Shown: positions 46,448 through 56,398 of the stretch, one piece after another | How positions within the stretch are numbered: the stretch's first letter is position 1 | Layout of the letters: each line of letters starts with the position of its first letter | Source of the DNA: Flammula alnicola | Lineage: Eukaryota; Basidiomycota; Agaricomycetes; Agaricales; Strophariaceae | DNA length: 64,000 bases | Direction of reading: 5' to 3' | Assembly: GCA_015499995.1 (NCBI GenBank) | Contig: JADNRV010000019.1 | Span: 310,001 to 374,000 of the forward strand | Notes under the pieces: generated by a model | Databases searched by the model: none | Told to the model about the DNA's origin: nothing | The model's input: the letters and a program-made list of their open reading frames with translations, nothing else | Program-made: the position numbers and the translations under genes

Positions 46448-46552
46448 TATTATGGTGTAGTGGTAAGTATGGTAAGTATAGTTTGGTATGGTAAGGTAAT
46501 TGCAATAATAATAATAAGGTCAAGCATTCGAATCCCAGTAATAACACAACAT
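46448..46552 (+). repeat. tRNA-like / possible SINE head
   Basis: There is an A-box-like tggtgtagtggtaag (46,453) and a B-box-like gcattcgaatcccag (46,524), the two internal promoter boxes of RNA polymerase III, about 70 bases apart. The T-stem does not pair well, so this is not a working tRNA. It could be the head of a tRNA-derived SINE or a tRNA pseudogene. Confidence 0.3.
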
Positions 46553-47180
46553 TATCGCGGAACTCACAATTGGTCAGCATCAGGCGATGTTAAAAGGTTT
46601 CTGGCTATTAACTTTTGTGCGCCTCCCTTACCACGATGTGCGTTTCTGATAATGATTACCGATTAGATTCATTGAGACCTTACTTATCAGCTTAGTGGTT
46701 CCTGATAACGACTGTCTGATTAGATTTGCCCCTGTCCTCATAAGACTAACTCTCCTTCTGATCAGGCCTGATCAGGAAATCCGGCCATTACCGCCATTAT
46801 TACCCTGATAAGGCATCCTGGAACTTTCCGACATATCTGTCCGTCCGTGCGCAGGATGCCTGTGGGCTTCTTCTGTTGTACTTCTCCATAGTTCCGGATC
46901 CTTCTGTGGTGGAGAGAGACACCTCACCCCACAGAAACTCTCGAGTATCCTCATCACTGTGACAGCTCCATGGGCACAGCTATTCGGAAGTTCCACAATG
47001 CGACCTTGCCAAATACCGGCAGTGCCACGAACTGCTGCACAGCAACTTCACACGGCTTCACACACCTACGATGTTCTCCTCCGTCTTCCCCCAATCGTAT
47101 CGCCCTTCAGATCTAAAATGTGGATAAGAGTTTATTAGCATCGAGAAAGGTTTTCCAAAGTTCATCTTGCATCCGTCATC
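46553..47180. other. No supported gene
   Basis: Contains gatcaggcctgatcagg (46,760-46,776) and an inverted match to 33.4 kb at 46,794-46,837. No gene recognised. Confidence 0.35.
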
Positions 47181-47189
47181 TGGCCAAGA

Positions 47190-47285
47190 CAGAGGAATAT
47201 CGACAGAAATGAACCGTGGAGTGAGTAGAATATAGAGCACAATGGATGGGGAACAGAGGTGTACCAACTTTACACAGGGCTCTCT
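47190..47285 (+). pseudogene. F-box gene 3'-end remnant
   Basis: gaatatcgacagaaatgaac (47,192) and the following gtgagtag match the end of the 16.5-kb F-box gene (aacagcgacaaaaatgaacc, 17,755, then gtgagtga). The next match is gaacagaggtgtaccaactt against gaacagagggacatcgactt. Only the last codons and the 3' flank are left. Confidence 0.45.
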
Positions 47286-47486
47286 GGTGCCTGAGATTTG
47301 AAACGATCACTTGAATGAATCAACGTCAGAAAGTTAGAAATTTAGGGCAGACGGTCGTTAATGACTTTAGAGAATCGGTGGCAGAAGCCCTCGCTGAATA
47401 AATAAATAAATTGGCCAACTACACATGAAGATGAAATAAGAGTCCAAGATCAGAGTCCAATAAAAGTCCTGGATGGCACTCAATGC

Positions 47487-50139
47487 CTAGTAAACAGCGA
47501 CGGGGTAGTCGGTGTACCCTGTACTCCAATCATCCTTGCTCTTGTTGGTCCCCAAATGCGGCATGTTGGGGACGTTGTCCAGCGGTTTTCCATGTTCGAT
47601 GCGCTTCGCTAGGTCCAGGTGCACCCTTGACTCTGAAATCTTGAGACAGGGTTTCCGTGTACGCAACGAGGACGTTGCTTAGTTGAAGGGTGGTACATGT
47701 GGCAGTGCAATCTGGCACAAGCTGCCGATGGATTAGATAGCTAGATCAGATGCCATCAGAGGCAGTGCATGTCCATACGTAGACGCCAGTTGACCGTGTA
47801 GTCAAATCCCTTCCATTCTTAGCCTGCTGACGCTATACCACACGGTGTGCTCGACACGTATCCGAGCCCTCACTATCTCCGCTCCGGTCAGATTGGACTG
47901 CTCCACCGTTCTAAAATAAGAAGACAGAACATGAAGTTAGCGAAGCGCATAGATACGGCTTGAATAAAAGGCACATCCCTGATGAGTTATGAGGATACCC
48001 TCGGATATGATGAGCCCAGCGCCACCAAGCGCGCGCTGGACTAGTGATGTGCCGGCTCCGGCCTGAGGCCAGAAGCCGGGCCAAGCCGGGCCCAAAGAAG
48101 CCAGGCCAAGCCGGGCCAAAGGTGTTGGCCTGGAGCCGGCTTTGGCCCGGCCTGATAATTTGATAAGCCCGAGCCCTCGGCCCAGGCCGGGGCTTTCTGC
48201 CAATTTTTTTTCGAGTTCAAACGGTGAAAAACTGACCTTTGAGTACCCAAAACGCACTTTTTGTACTGTAGGTTTGATCTAATAATAGTTTAAAGTCAGT
48301 CTGATGATCAGTTGATCGTGTGTAATGGTGGCCATGCATTGACGGACAAGTCCAGCTGAGTTTGAAATGCCATCAATGTTCATTGTGAGTGCGAAAATAA
48401 GTTGCAAGTGGTATTGCACGTTTGACAACATGTCTTAGTCACCCGTATAATAGTTAAATATGTACTTTAGACTTGCATCTGTATCACAGCGAACGATCAA
48501 AAAATATACCCGTGCTAAAATTTGGGGCAATTTTAAATTCTCCAAGATTATTCTTACATTACACCCATTCGAATTTCTCTGTCGTCAAAATGCTAGGTAT
48601 TCTCGCATTCTCTTTCAATTTACAAATATCAAATATTTCACGGTACACTTGAGTACATATCACGGCCGCAATCGGACTGGGCAAAAAAAAACTTTTTTCT
48701 TCTCAACCACCACCGTCCTTCCACGCTTCCACCCATCCTTGCCACACTGCCCATCCTCGCCCCATCATACTCGCAGCCCCAAGTGAGAACATCATCGCAA
48801 CGATGAATTACCAAAGCAAGTTCATCTATTCCTTTGAAAACTGCTCGCTGTTGAACAGAAAGCTCCGTCTAATTGGCGATCTATGTACATCTGCTCCGAG
48901 GCACACAAATGAAGTTCGAGGTATGTATCAAATTACTCTTGTATCTTGCCTGCTGAGCTGATGCCTGCATTCTCGACGGCGCTGTCTTCTCTTTTTTACC
49001 CATGAAGGCGGAGGCGACGTATGACTTGTCCAATGGGTATGTGCTTGTCTTAAACAATGTTTCCGTTACTCACGGCTCGTATTGACAAGGTATTCGACCT
49101 CACCTTGACCTTGCAGCCATCCCTACCTTCGAGCTTCGAGTTCTGCCCTATTTTTGCTTATCAACATTCTATATAGGGATTCTGGACAAGCTGAGTATTA
49201 TTTGTGAATCGCGCTCTAAAACCTCCTAGACTGCTCTCATAATCATCGCATAGATCTGACAGTCCACATTTCAATTCGGCACATGTGGATTGCGGTAATA
49301 GTGTCGGGAGGTCGTTCCGTCGTTTTAGTCACTATATGCGCATCTATTGTTCGTGATGCGTACCCTACGCATGAAATAGTAGTATTCACATGTATTCCAA
49401 GCCCAATATATTCTTTTTACCTACTCATTACATTCATTTACGTGAAAATCTGCATTCTGGGGCGTGCCGTGGGCGCCTGCATTCTCGATTGAACAGCAAA
49501 AATCCATCAAGAAATGTAGAAGAAATGTAGAAATAATGTCAACATAATGCGGTAGACTTGTAGAACTTCGTGAAAATTCTCTGAAGGTATAATTTTATGC
49601 ATATTGTAAGAGAGTCTCAGGATAATTTGAGATTTTGCCTACAATATACAGGCGGCAAATTGTGTGATCATTCGCTGTGTATGTAGATATCAAAATATTT
49701 TTATTATATTATGTTTTAACTAATTTGTCAGCAAAGCCCCGGCTTGGGCCAAAGCCGGGCCGGGCCAAGCCTGATTTCCGGCTTTTGGCCCGGCTCGTGA
49801 TTTGACAAAGCCTGAGCCGCCCAAAGCCGGGCCAGAGCCGGGGCTTTCAGGCCAAGCCCGAGCTGGCACATCACTACGCTGGACGTAGTATTCTTTCATG
49901 ACGTCCGTAGGGTACGTGTCCTGCGCGCGATTCCGGGTAAGGGCAGACATCCCGATGCGGTTTTTTATGGTGATGGTGCCGATCTGGAGAGGCGTGAATA
50001 GCAAGTTTCCTGACATGTTGTTTCCTGACATGTTTATAGTCACTAGTAATGTAGTGGGATGGATTGTGCGTGAAAGAGTTTGAAGAGCTTCTGTGTGGAT
50101 GAGAGTGGAATGGGGGGTCGTTCGTGTTCTGGAGTTCAT
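47487..50139 (-). pseudogene. Old Yellow Enzyme family oxidoreductase, disrupted
   Basis: The N-terminal part (50,139 down to 49,885) reads NLLFTPLQIGTITIKNRIGM and then RNRAQDTYPTDVMKEYYVQR, typical of the FMN-binding start of NADH:flavin oxidoreductases. A 1.8-kb hAT-type element is inserted exactly here. Beyond it (48,041 down to about 47,970) the chain continues ALGGAGLIISEGILITHQG. A C-terminal piece (about 47,623-47,487) reads DLAKRIEHGKPLDNVPNMP, then GYTDYPVAVY and stop. The central TIM-barrel part, including the His-x-x-His/Asn and Tyr catalytic region, is missing between about 47,960 and 47,630. The gene is therefore dead twice over: insertion plus internal deletion. An intact enzyme would reduce activated C=C bonds with NADPH and FMN in the cytosol. 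Confidence 0.8.
48034..49884. mobile_element. hAT-type element with perfect 8-bp target duplication
   Basis: The element is 48,042-49,876 (1,835 bp), flanked by cgctggac (48,034-48,041 and 49,877-49,884). Its ends read tagtgatgtgccggctc and, on the other strand, tagtgatgtgccagctc. Both arms are rich in gccgggcc/ggcttt words (ggcccggctttgg), forming long imperfect inverted arms. The interior is AT-rich without a recognisable transposase, so it is non-autonomous. Its outermost tagtgatg matches the MITE at 24.4 kb. Removing it and one target copy restores the oxidoreductase reading across the site. Confidence 0.85.
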
Positions 50140-50830
50140 CGTCTTTAGAAAACGAACTGCTTTTATACCTCAGGGACAAGGTATACAGTAAGTTGTCCAA
50201 GGTTTTATTCAAGAAAAATGCAGCTTCACGTGCGCTTCTCATAAAATGCATTTGTGTGAAGCGAGGGGATAAGGATTGGATAAGGATCTAAAAAAAGATG
50301 TCACGTAAATTTCTCGTAAAAAGGATGACGCGACACCTGGAATGACCATCAGGCTTCAGCGCGGCTCAGCTGTTGCGCCTGAATGTACAGACTTATGCCA
50401 TAGGATTTACTGATTGCTGGCGGGTGCCGAGATGCCGTCGCTCACTTAGGGACATCCGCCTCTCGGATCAGTCTCCTTCCAAATTGAGCGAAAGAGCGAA
50501 ATTCCCCGTTTTGGTCTGGCTCCGCCGGCGCTCTCCCACGAGCCTTCCCCACACGCTCTTGACAGGCGTTCGATGTGCCTCGCGGCCCTCGCCGCGTGTT
50601 TGCCTCGGGGCGCTCTCGTCGCGCTCTCGTCCCAGTGTTGCCTGGGGCTGTGGACATGCTCTCGGTTACAGAGACTACTCTTAGACACAAAATACAATGT
50701 AAATAAAATACAATGTAAATACATTGTCAATGAGGAAAGTAAGGCTCATAGTATTGTACAGTGTGAAATGACTTTGTTTTCTGTGACCTGAGGACAAATA
50801 AGTAGGCCTTGGCTGGGATAAGTGAGATAA
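50140..50830. other. OYE upstream region and a GC-rich island
   Basis: About 50,455-50,660 is markedly GC-rich (gctccgccggcgctctccca) against AT-rich surroundings. Frames there are Arg/Ala-rich and match no family. It is followed by a near-direct repeat of aaatacaatgtaaat (50,689 and 50,705). Confidence 0.35.
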
Positions 50831-51350
50831 GTAGCTTATTTTGAGGAATTTACGGTAAATCAACCCGATTTACACTCAATTTACAGTGAACCAGCTCAGT
50901 TGACGTGGCCTGATTTACAACTTCGCGAGCCAGCGCTTACGCACCATGCAGTGCCTAGCCTTTGATGCCATCGACGGCTCTCTCGGCCATTGATGGTGGC
51001 ACATTAGCGGCCTGTTATTCCAGCCGTCAGAGGATTGTCGGAAATCCTCTCGAGACTCATTTCATTGCATTTGCATTTTCAGTGTATCTAGAGAGCCAAA
51101 TATGTGAATTTCCAGCTCAAAGCTCGAGCCAAAAATGCGCTCAGGCTTCAGCGCACTCGCCGACCCTCCCACCCACACTCCTCCCACCCACACCTTACAT
51201 CACCCATGCAGGGTCATTTTGACGGCCGTGGTGCCTCCTCGCGGCTCTCCTCCAACCCAACCTCGGCGCCCCCGATATTTGGTGCCCTGCCGACCGCGAT
51301 TTGCTGGCTTCGTAAATCCAAAGTAAATCCAGTCAAATAACCATACTTAA
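50830..51350. mobile_element. Possible MITE with GATTTAC inverted arms
   Basis: The left arm (50,827-50,935: aagtagcttattttgagg, several atttac words, then cgagccagcgct) resembles the opposite-strand reading of the right arm (51,293-51,352: aagtatggttatttgact, ggatttac words, gaagccagc). Similarity is imperfect. The middle contains a C-rich stretch (cccacactcctcccaccca). No coding capacity recognised. Confidence 0.35.
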
Positions 51351-52248
51351 TAATGGCTCCTACGTGCATCGCTGACTAACGGAATTTTTACTCTGTGTTT
51401 CTCGCTATAAGTAGATGGAGTGCTTACCACTCGCGATGATATCTTTGACACTACATATAAACTTTTAGGTGAATGTGCATCAGTATCACTGCGGCACAAC
51501 TTGATTGACTCACTTTAAATCAAAAGGAAAGATGGTCGCTTAGAAACTGAAACTTAGAGTTAAAGATATGAGTATTTCTTCAGGAAAAAAAAATGAAAAG
51601 ATTTAGTACCAGGCTATATAGACTGAATGTCGACCGCCAAATGGTACAAGTTCATGCTCGCATTTGACATTTTTGAGACTCTCGGAGGCTCGATTTTGAA
51701 AGACCATAAATATTTTCAACGGACGCAATAACAACCCTCAAGCTTCAGCTTCATGCCTGAAGCTCGTCAGATGCAAGTGGAACGTTGACAGTCCTTGAAA
51801 CTAATACCCAGACCCAGTGTGTGTGTGATGGTGCGTCCAGTGCAAGGCAGGCAATGTGGTGTTCAAAAGCAAGACATGTTGAACGTTGAATCCATCCATT
51901 TGACGAGCATCAGATCTAGTTTCTTGACTGATATCGCAAGAGTAAATATAAAAAGCTAGGATCGGTTAACTTTGGTAGTAGTACAACTCTTAAGTACAAG
52001 TATCGCGTTATTAGTCTTAGAGATGATGACCATTGATCGATTAAACATGGTCCTTCTTGTAAGGGATACAATGCTAAGCGTTATGTACAATATCTTACAC
52101 GTTAAACATAAAGCTTGAAAGCGAGCATTTGGATTGATTAGTTTGGGCTTGACCGATAGAGTCAACAAGGCGAGATATGCATTTAACGGCAATTTACAAT
52201 TTATTGTACAGAACTGTTCTAATTCCACGGCACGATTTAGTGCTTAGT
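51351..52248. other. No supported gene
   Basis: AT-rich spacer without a recognisable gene on either strand. Confidence 0.4.
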
Positions 52249-52404
52249 AGCCTTGGTTACTACGGGATGATCGCTTTTAAGATATGTGGATTATTTAGAA
52301 GAAAGACGTCACTCACTTGTTGTTCCAGCCTTGGCTATTACGGGATAATCACTTTTAAGATATGTTGATTATTTAGAAAAAAACACATCACTCACTCGTT
52401 GTTG
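52249..52404. repeat. 78-bp tandem duplication at the 3' end of the DUF3759 gene
   Basis: agccttggttactacgggat (52,249) and agccttggctattacgggat (52,327) start two consecutive 78-bp units. They continue through tcttttaagatatgt-gatta to cactcactcgttgtt. Differences are a handful of substitutions. The proximal unit contains the gene's stop codon and last codons (Asn-Asn-Glu), so the distal unit is a duplicated coding end plus 3' UTR. Confidence 0.8.
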
Positions 52405-53056
52405 TCAGCAAGACCCTGCTCGGCTTGCTGCTGGGCATGTCGCTTGGCTTTCTCCCTGTCGATGAACTGGAGAAGACTAATTAGGACAGGCATGAGTTTA
52501 AATAACGGAAAGGAAACTGACATCCAATCCACGGGTCTCGAATTCGCGGTCAACAATTGCTCCTGTCAACCCGGCGCTATGGAAGTTGGTGAATAAATGA
52601 GTCGGCAGTCTAAAGGTGATAATAGTGAGACGTACAGAAGCTCCTTTGCCTCTTGATGAGAAGCGGGCTGACCATTTTCATCGCAGTGCTTCTCGTATGC
52701 CTTTATTGGAAGAAAGAAAGAAAAAAGTGATTGGCTTGTGATGTGCGCTTGCTACGAACGGCATTCTTACCTTGGCAGCTTCGTAGCTGGCGGCGCCTAT
52801 GTAAAGAAATAAAAATCAGCACCATGCACGATCTCGACGATCTCAGCCGATCATCTTGATCCAGAGTAAGCAGAGAAGGTAAGCATACCGGCAATAAGTT
52901 CATGGCTCCAAGATGCCTGATTTTCACCGCTTTGGACCTTGATTGAGGAAAGACAATGAGATAGCGTTCGATATCTAACCAAGGGTCATAGCAGATGATC
53001 ATACGTACTTGGCCGTATGCCTGAGCCTGGTCGCTGTCGTCACTGAACCAACCCAT
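52392..53056 (-). CDS. CipC-like DUF3759 protein
   Basis: Six exons (53,056-53,009; 52,937-52,889; 52,796-52,771; 52,700-52,636; 52,576-52,522; 52,466-52,392) join with consistent phases to 105 residues plus stop. It starts MGWFSDDSDQAQAYGQ. It continues ASWSHELIAGAASYEAAKAY, EKHCDENGQPASHQEAKELL, AGLTGAIVDREFETRGLD and FIDREKAKRHAQQQAEQG, and ends ADNNE. This is the complete conserved core of the fungal DUF3759 family, named after CipC, a concanamycin-induced Aspergillus protein. It is a small, hydrophilic, probably cytosolic protein, often reported as abundant or stress-responsive; its biochemical role is unknown. No frame defects. All introns are 45-92 bp GT-AG. Confidence 0.9.
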
Positions 53057-53680
53057 TGTATCAGATGTCTGAGGTTTGTGAGGTTAACTAGATGATGGTT
53101 GAGTTGAGAGAAACTGGGGTGATTCTTCCGATTCGACAATCGGTCGAGCTTTATACATGTGTCGCGCATCAACATCAGCAAACTCAGATTTTTCGTTGCC
53201 ATAGCATCCCCGTTACGGACCAGGTCATAGCACAGACAGGGGTACTACATAGCCTTACTCACACGTGTGTAGTTCTCCCAACCACTGCTAAATATTCTGC
53301 AGTATGCTATAGAAAGTAGTTTATGGGGTGACGCCGACGGCAATAGCAACGTCCAGAATCGACCTAGTCGTACTTACGCTGAATCCATCACATGATTTAC
53401 TGACGTCCATTAAATTTGGACTGTGAAGACATTTCAGTCTCTTGCTTTCTACCCCGCCTGTTTTCACTTGCCCTTCCGGATTTGTCAATCGACTCTGATT
53501 CTACCAGGTGGCAGCAACAAGCACAGCCCCAGATGGGCACGGCAGACAAATGACAACAGGCGCAATGGACATGGTATCGACCGCCCAATTGCTTCCACTT
53601 GCCAATTGAGACCAAGTATGTCCCCGTTTCCCCTTTTGTCTACAGAATTTCTTTTCTACTTCAGTACAAAATTACTGGTT
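53057..53680. other. DUF3759 promoter side and spacer
   Basis: No gene recognised. No clear TATA box. Confidence 0.35.
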
Positions 53681-53689
53681 ATAAGCAGC

Positions 53690-55010
53690 ATCGTGCGCGC
53701 CAAGTTGAACATTAAGGATCGGACATCTGACAGCATAAAGCAGGGTCCTCCATTCGCTCCATCATCGTCGCTGTTCCTCCGCTTGCTCTGTCATGGCGCC
53801 ACAATGCTCTCCTTTTCTAAGGTCCACCTATATCCTGAGAACGCCTTGCTATCTTCTTCAGCCTCAGGTTCGGCGCCTCACCTCTGCACCACTCCTTCCT
53901 GGATGCAACACCGCACTCGGTCGCCCTCGGTAGTTGGCACATGCTCCTTGGGATGCTGCTTCTAGTCCTCTCTGGATGCTCTTGTACCGTTCTCCTTTCT
54001 CCTCTTCCTTCGAGATATCAGAGTGTAAAGGCAAGTGGTGTACGATCCCCACCGCACGTTGATGTACGACTGCTAGTACCTCCAAGATATGAAGTGATGC
54101 TCACAACTTTTTCTTTCTGCTCAGCGCAATATGGTGCACCTCCTTGTCAGGGTATTCTAACCCTTCAAGATGCCCTCGCGTATTGCACGCACAGCTGAGA
54201 ATTTGGTGTGGGTCAGTCAGGTTCTGTCAGGATGGACGTAGAACCCCGTTGGGTACGACTCTTTTTTCTCTCCCCTTCGTGTTTCATTCCCATTTCCAAG
54301 ACGTCGAAGAATGCTCGTCTATCCTTTTATAGAAGAGGATCTCCAACGAATTTTTGATGAATGCCCGGGACTTTGCCCCCTCGCGAACAATCCAAAACAC
54401 CAAGGGGCGCAGTGGGACATGATGCATGAGCGCTTAAGCAGTTCAGTTGATTGAGATCAGAGATCATTCACTCTCCTTCGCCGGTGCGTCTCCGTCATCT
54501 AAAGTTCTCTCCGTGTTCGGTAGGCAATCTCTTCCGTAGGGCGATCTTTCTATCACGCTCAAGCCGCTCCTAGATTGCGACACTATACACGCGTACCCCA
54601 AAGCCTGTATATCGTCGTCCCGCCAACTTGGCTGAGCGGGGCCAACATTGACGGATGCAGGTTCCGACACTAAGGGTCGTTAGTACCCAGATATCGTCCA
54701 TAGCCTGACAAGAAGCCTTTCTCGCATCATCTTTTTTCTGTACCTACCCCCGCATCGTCATATTTATCTTGCAAAGCAAGGGATAGAAGTCTCGCGAAAG
54801 ACGATGTCATGGCTACTGCGGTCTGGGCGACGGTCGTGGACTTGCTGCTGACGGTCATGCTTCAAATGAAGGGTGAACGAAAAGCAAAAGTAGCAAGAAC
54901 CTACCTAGAGTGGCGGTGGCAGATTTGCTGCTGCCTGTCGTCCTTCGGACTCCTTCCAGCGAGAAAACGGTCCATTGTCTCGGTTGAGTCGATGTATTAA
55001 CGACGCATTC
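53690..55010 (+). repeat. R1 interspersed gene-like repeat, copy d
   Basis: Carries the R1 blocks cgagatatcagagtgtaaag (54,011), gtcaggttctgtcaggatg (54,216), ctccaacgaatttttgatga (54,341), ccaacttggctgagcggggc (54,622) and catggctactgcggtctggg (54,807). It ends in gattTgctgctgcctgtcgt-like sequence shared with 62.0 kb. Short open stretches (MLLGMLLLVLSGCSC) are not conserved between copies. It lies about 700 bp upstream of an F-box pseudogene, as copy a lies just upstream of an F-box gene. Confidence 0.45.
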
Positions 55011-55640
55011 TATGACCTTTGTAGATTTGCAAAATTGCGGGTCTTCTGTGGTAACGCATGCCTTAGGAATATTCGAGTCGTGTAATCTACCCACGGGCTA
55101 GTTGGTGTCAAGTATTGGTTCCAAAACACTCAGATATGTTCTGAAGTCGTTCGTGAAAGTACGCAGCAATATCGCCTAACGTCGCAACCGTATTCTCGAT
55201 GAGGTATTTATTCGTTCAAAGCTTCCAAATCGCCTCAACAACGCTTTCCTTGAGCCCGTCTGAAAGATCAGCGCAATCCCAGACTGCGGCATCTTCCGAC
55301 GTGGCCACCAGAGGTCCTACCATGTGCGTGCATTTGCGTGGCGCGCAGTATGATTTGCAAATGCACATCTGCGTTGACGGACGCTGTCATTGGTGGTGGA
55401 CTCGTCGACGATTCAATGTCCGGTATACTATAGCGAGCGCGATTAGTAACAGACAATCAGCAATCGAATTATCACACTATGGAGTCTGCGAAGGAGACTA
55501 AGGAGATGAGATGATGCATATGAACGGTTCGGATTGACAATCTGGCGCAATCACATAAGCAATCGATATCCCTGAAGCTTCCGAAAAGCTTCCGAATCGA
55601 AAAAACAAAAAAAAAAAAAAAAAAACAAATCGATTCAAAA
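55011..55640. other. No supported gene; poly(A) tract
   Basis: Contains an A-rich run interrupted by a few C at about 55,598-55,626. No gene recognised. Confidence 0.4.
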
Positions 55641-56390
55641 TTGAATCACAAAACCTTTACCTCTTCTTCCCGCCATCGTTGTGCCTTTTGCTCACCGTCG
55701 GGCGTTGCCCTTTCATGTCTTCCACTTCCATTGTTTCCCTCGAGATTGAAGAAACAGACATCGATATTCTCTCGGAGGACGACAAAGTCCTTTCATCGCG
55801 TGTTCTCTTGTCTGCCAAGTATTCATACGGTGTCTCCTTCTTCTACCACTTCTACGCTTGAACGATTCTTGAACGCCAGAAATCGCGGATTACATTCGCA
55901 ATTTTTATTACTCCATTGAACGCGAGGACTTCAGTAGCCCGTCAATTCAGGGATGCCTGAAACGGATTTCTAGGCTGCAATTTCTTAGAGTTTGCCATTA
56001 CTACACACAGAAGCTCAACTGGAGCAGCAACCGCAGCAGCAACCGCCTAGGGCCATAGACCCCCATTGCTTCACCTCTTGCATCTTCCAACCCTCAGTCA
56101 CTTCAAGGTGTGGGCGATCGACAACTTTGTTTTATCGGATCTTACACCCTGCATAAATCTCAAGAAATACGAGTACGACTGTGGTGGTCAAAAACACCTT
56201 TTCTGCAACTTTGTCCAAGGCCAGCGGCCGCATCCGGCATTCCTGCGCTTCGCCAGCTTCAAGCTGGATCCTTGTCGCGATTACACCGAACATTCCCACG
56301 CTCCCACGCTGACGATCACGATGCGGTGCTGGACCTCTTGTTAAGCGCTGACCTCATCGATAGCACGATTCGTCTGCTCCTGCAAAATTT
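55640..56390 (+). pseudogene. F-box pseudogene related to the 23.1-kb gene
   Basis: It begins MSSTSIVSLEIEETDIDILS (55,715), parallel to the 23.1-kb gene's start, and keeps blocks coding for SPSIQGCLKRISRLQFLRVC, LLHLPTLSHFKVWAIDNF and VLSDLTPCINLK. Most of the F-box second half is deleted and several stops and shifts break the frame. A cagcaaccg repeat is duplicated near 56,026-56,046. The leader upstream is also shared with the 23.1-kb gene. It ends within about 10-60 bp of the Hsp70 start codon, so its remains form the Hsp70 upstream region. Confidence 0.7.
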
Positions 56391-56398
56391 AATATCTC

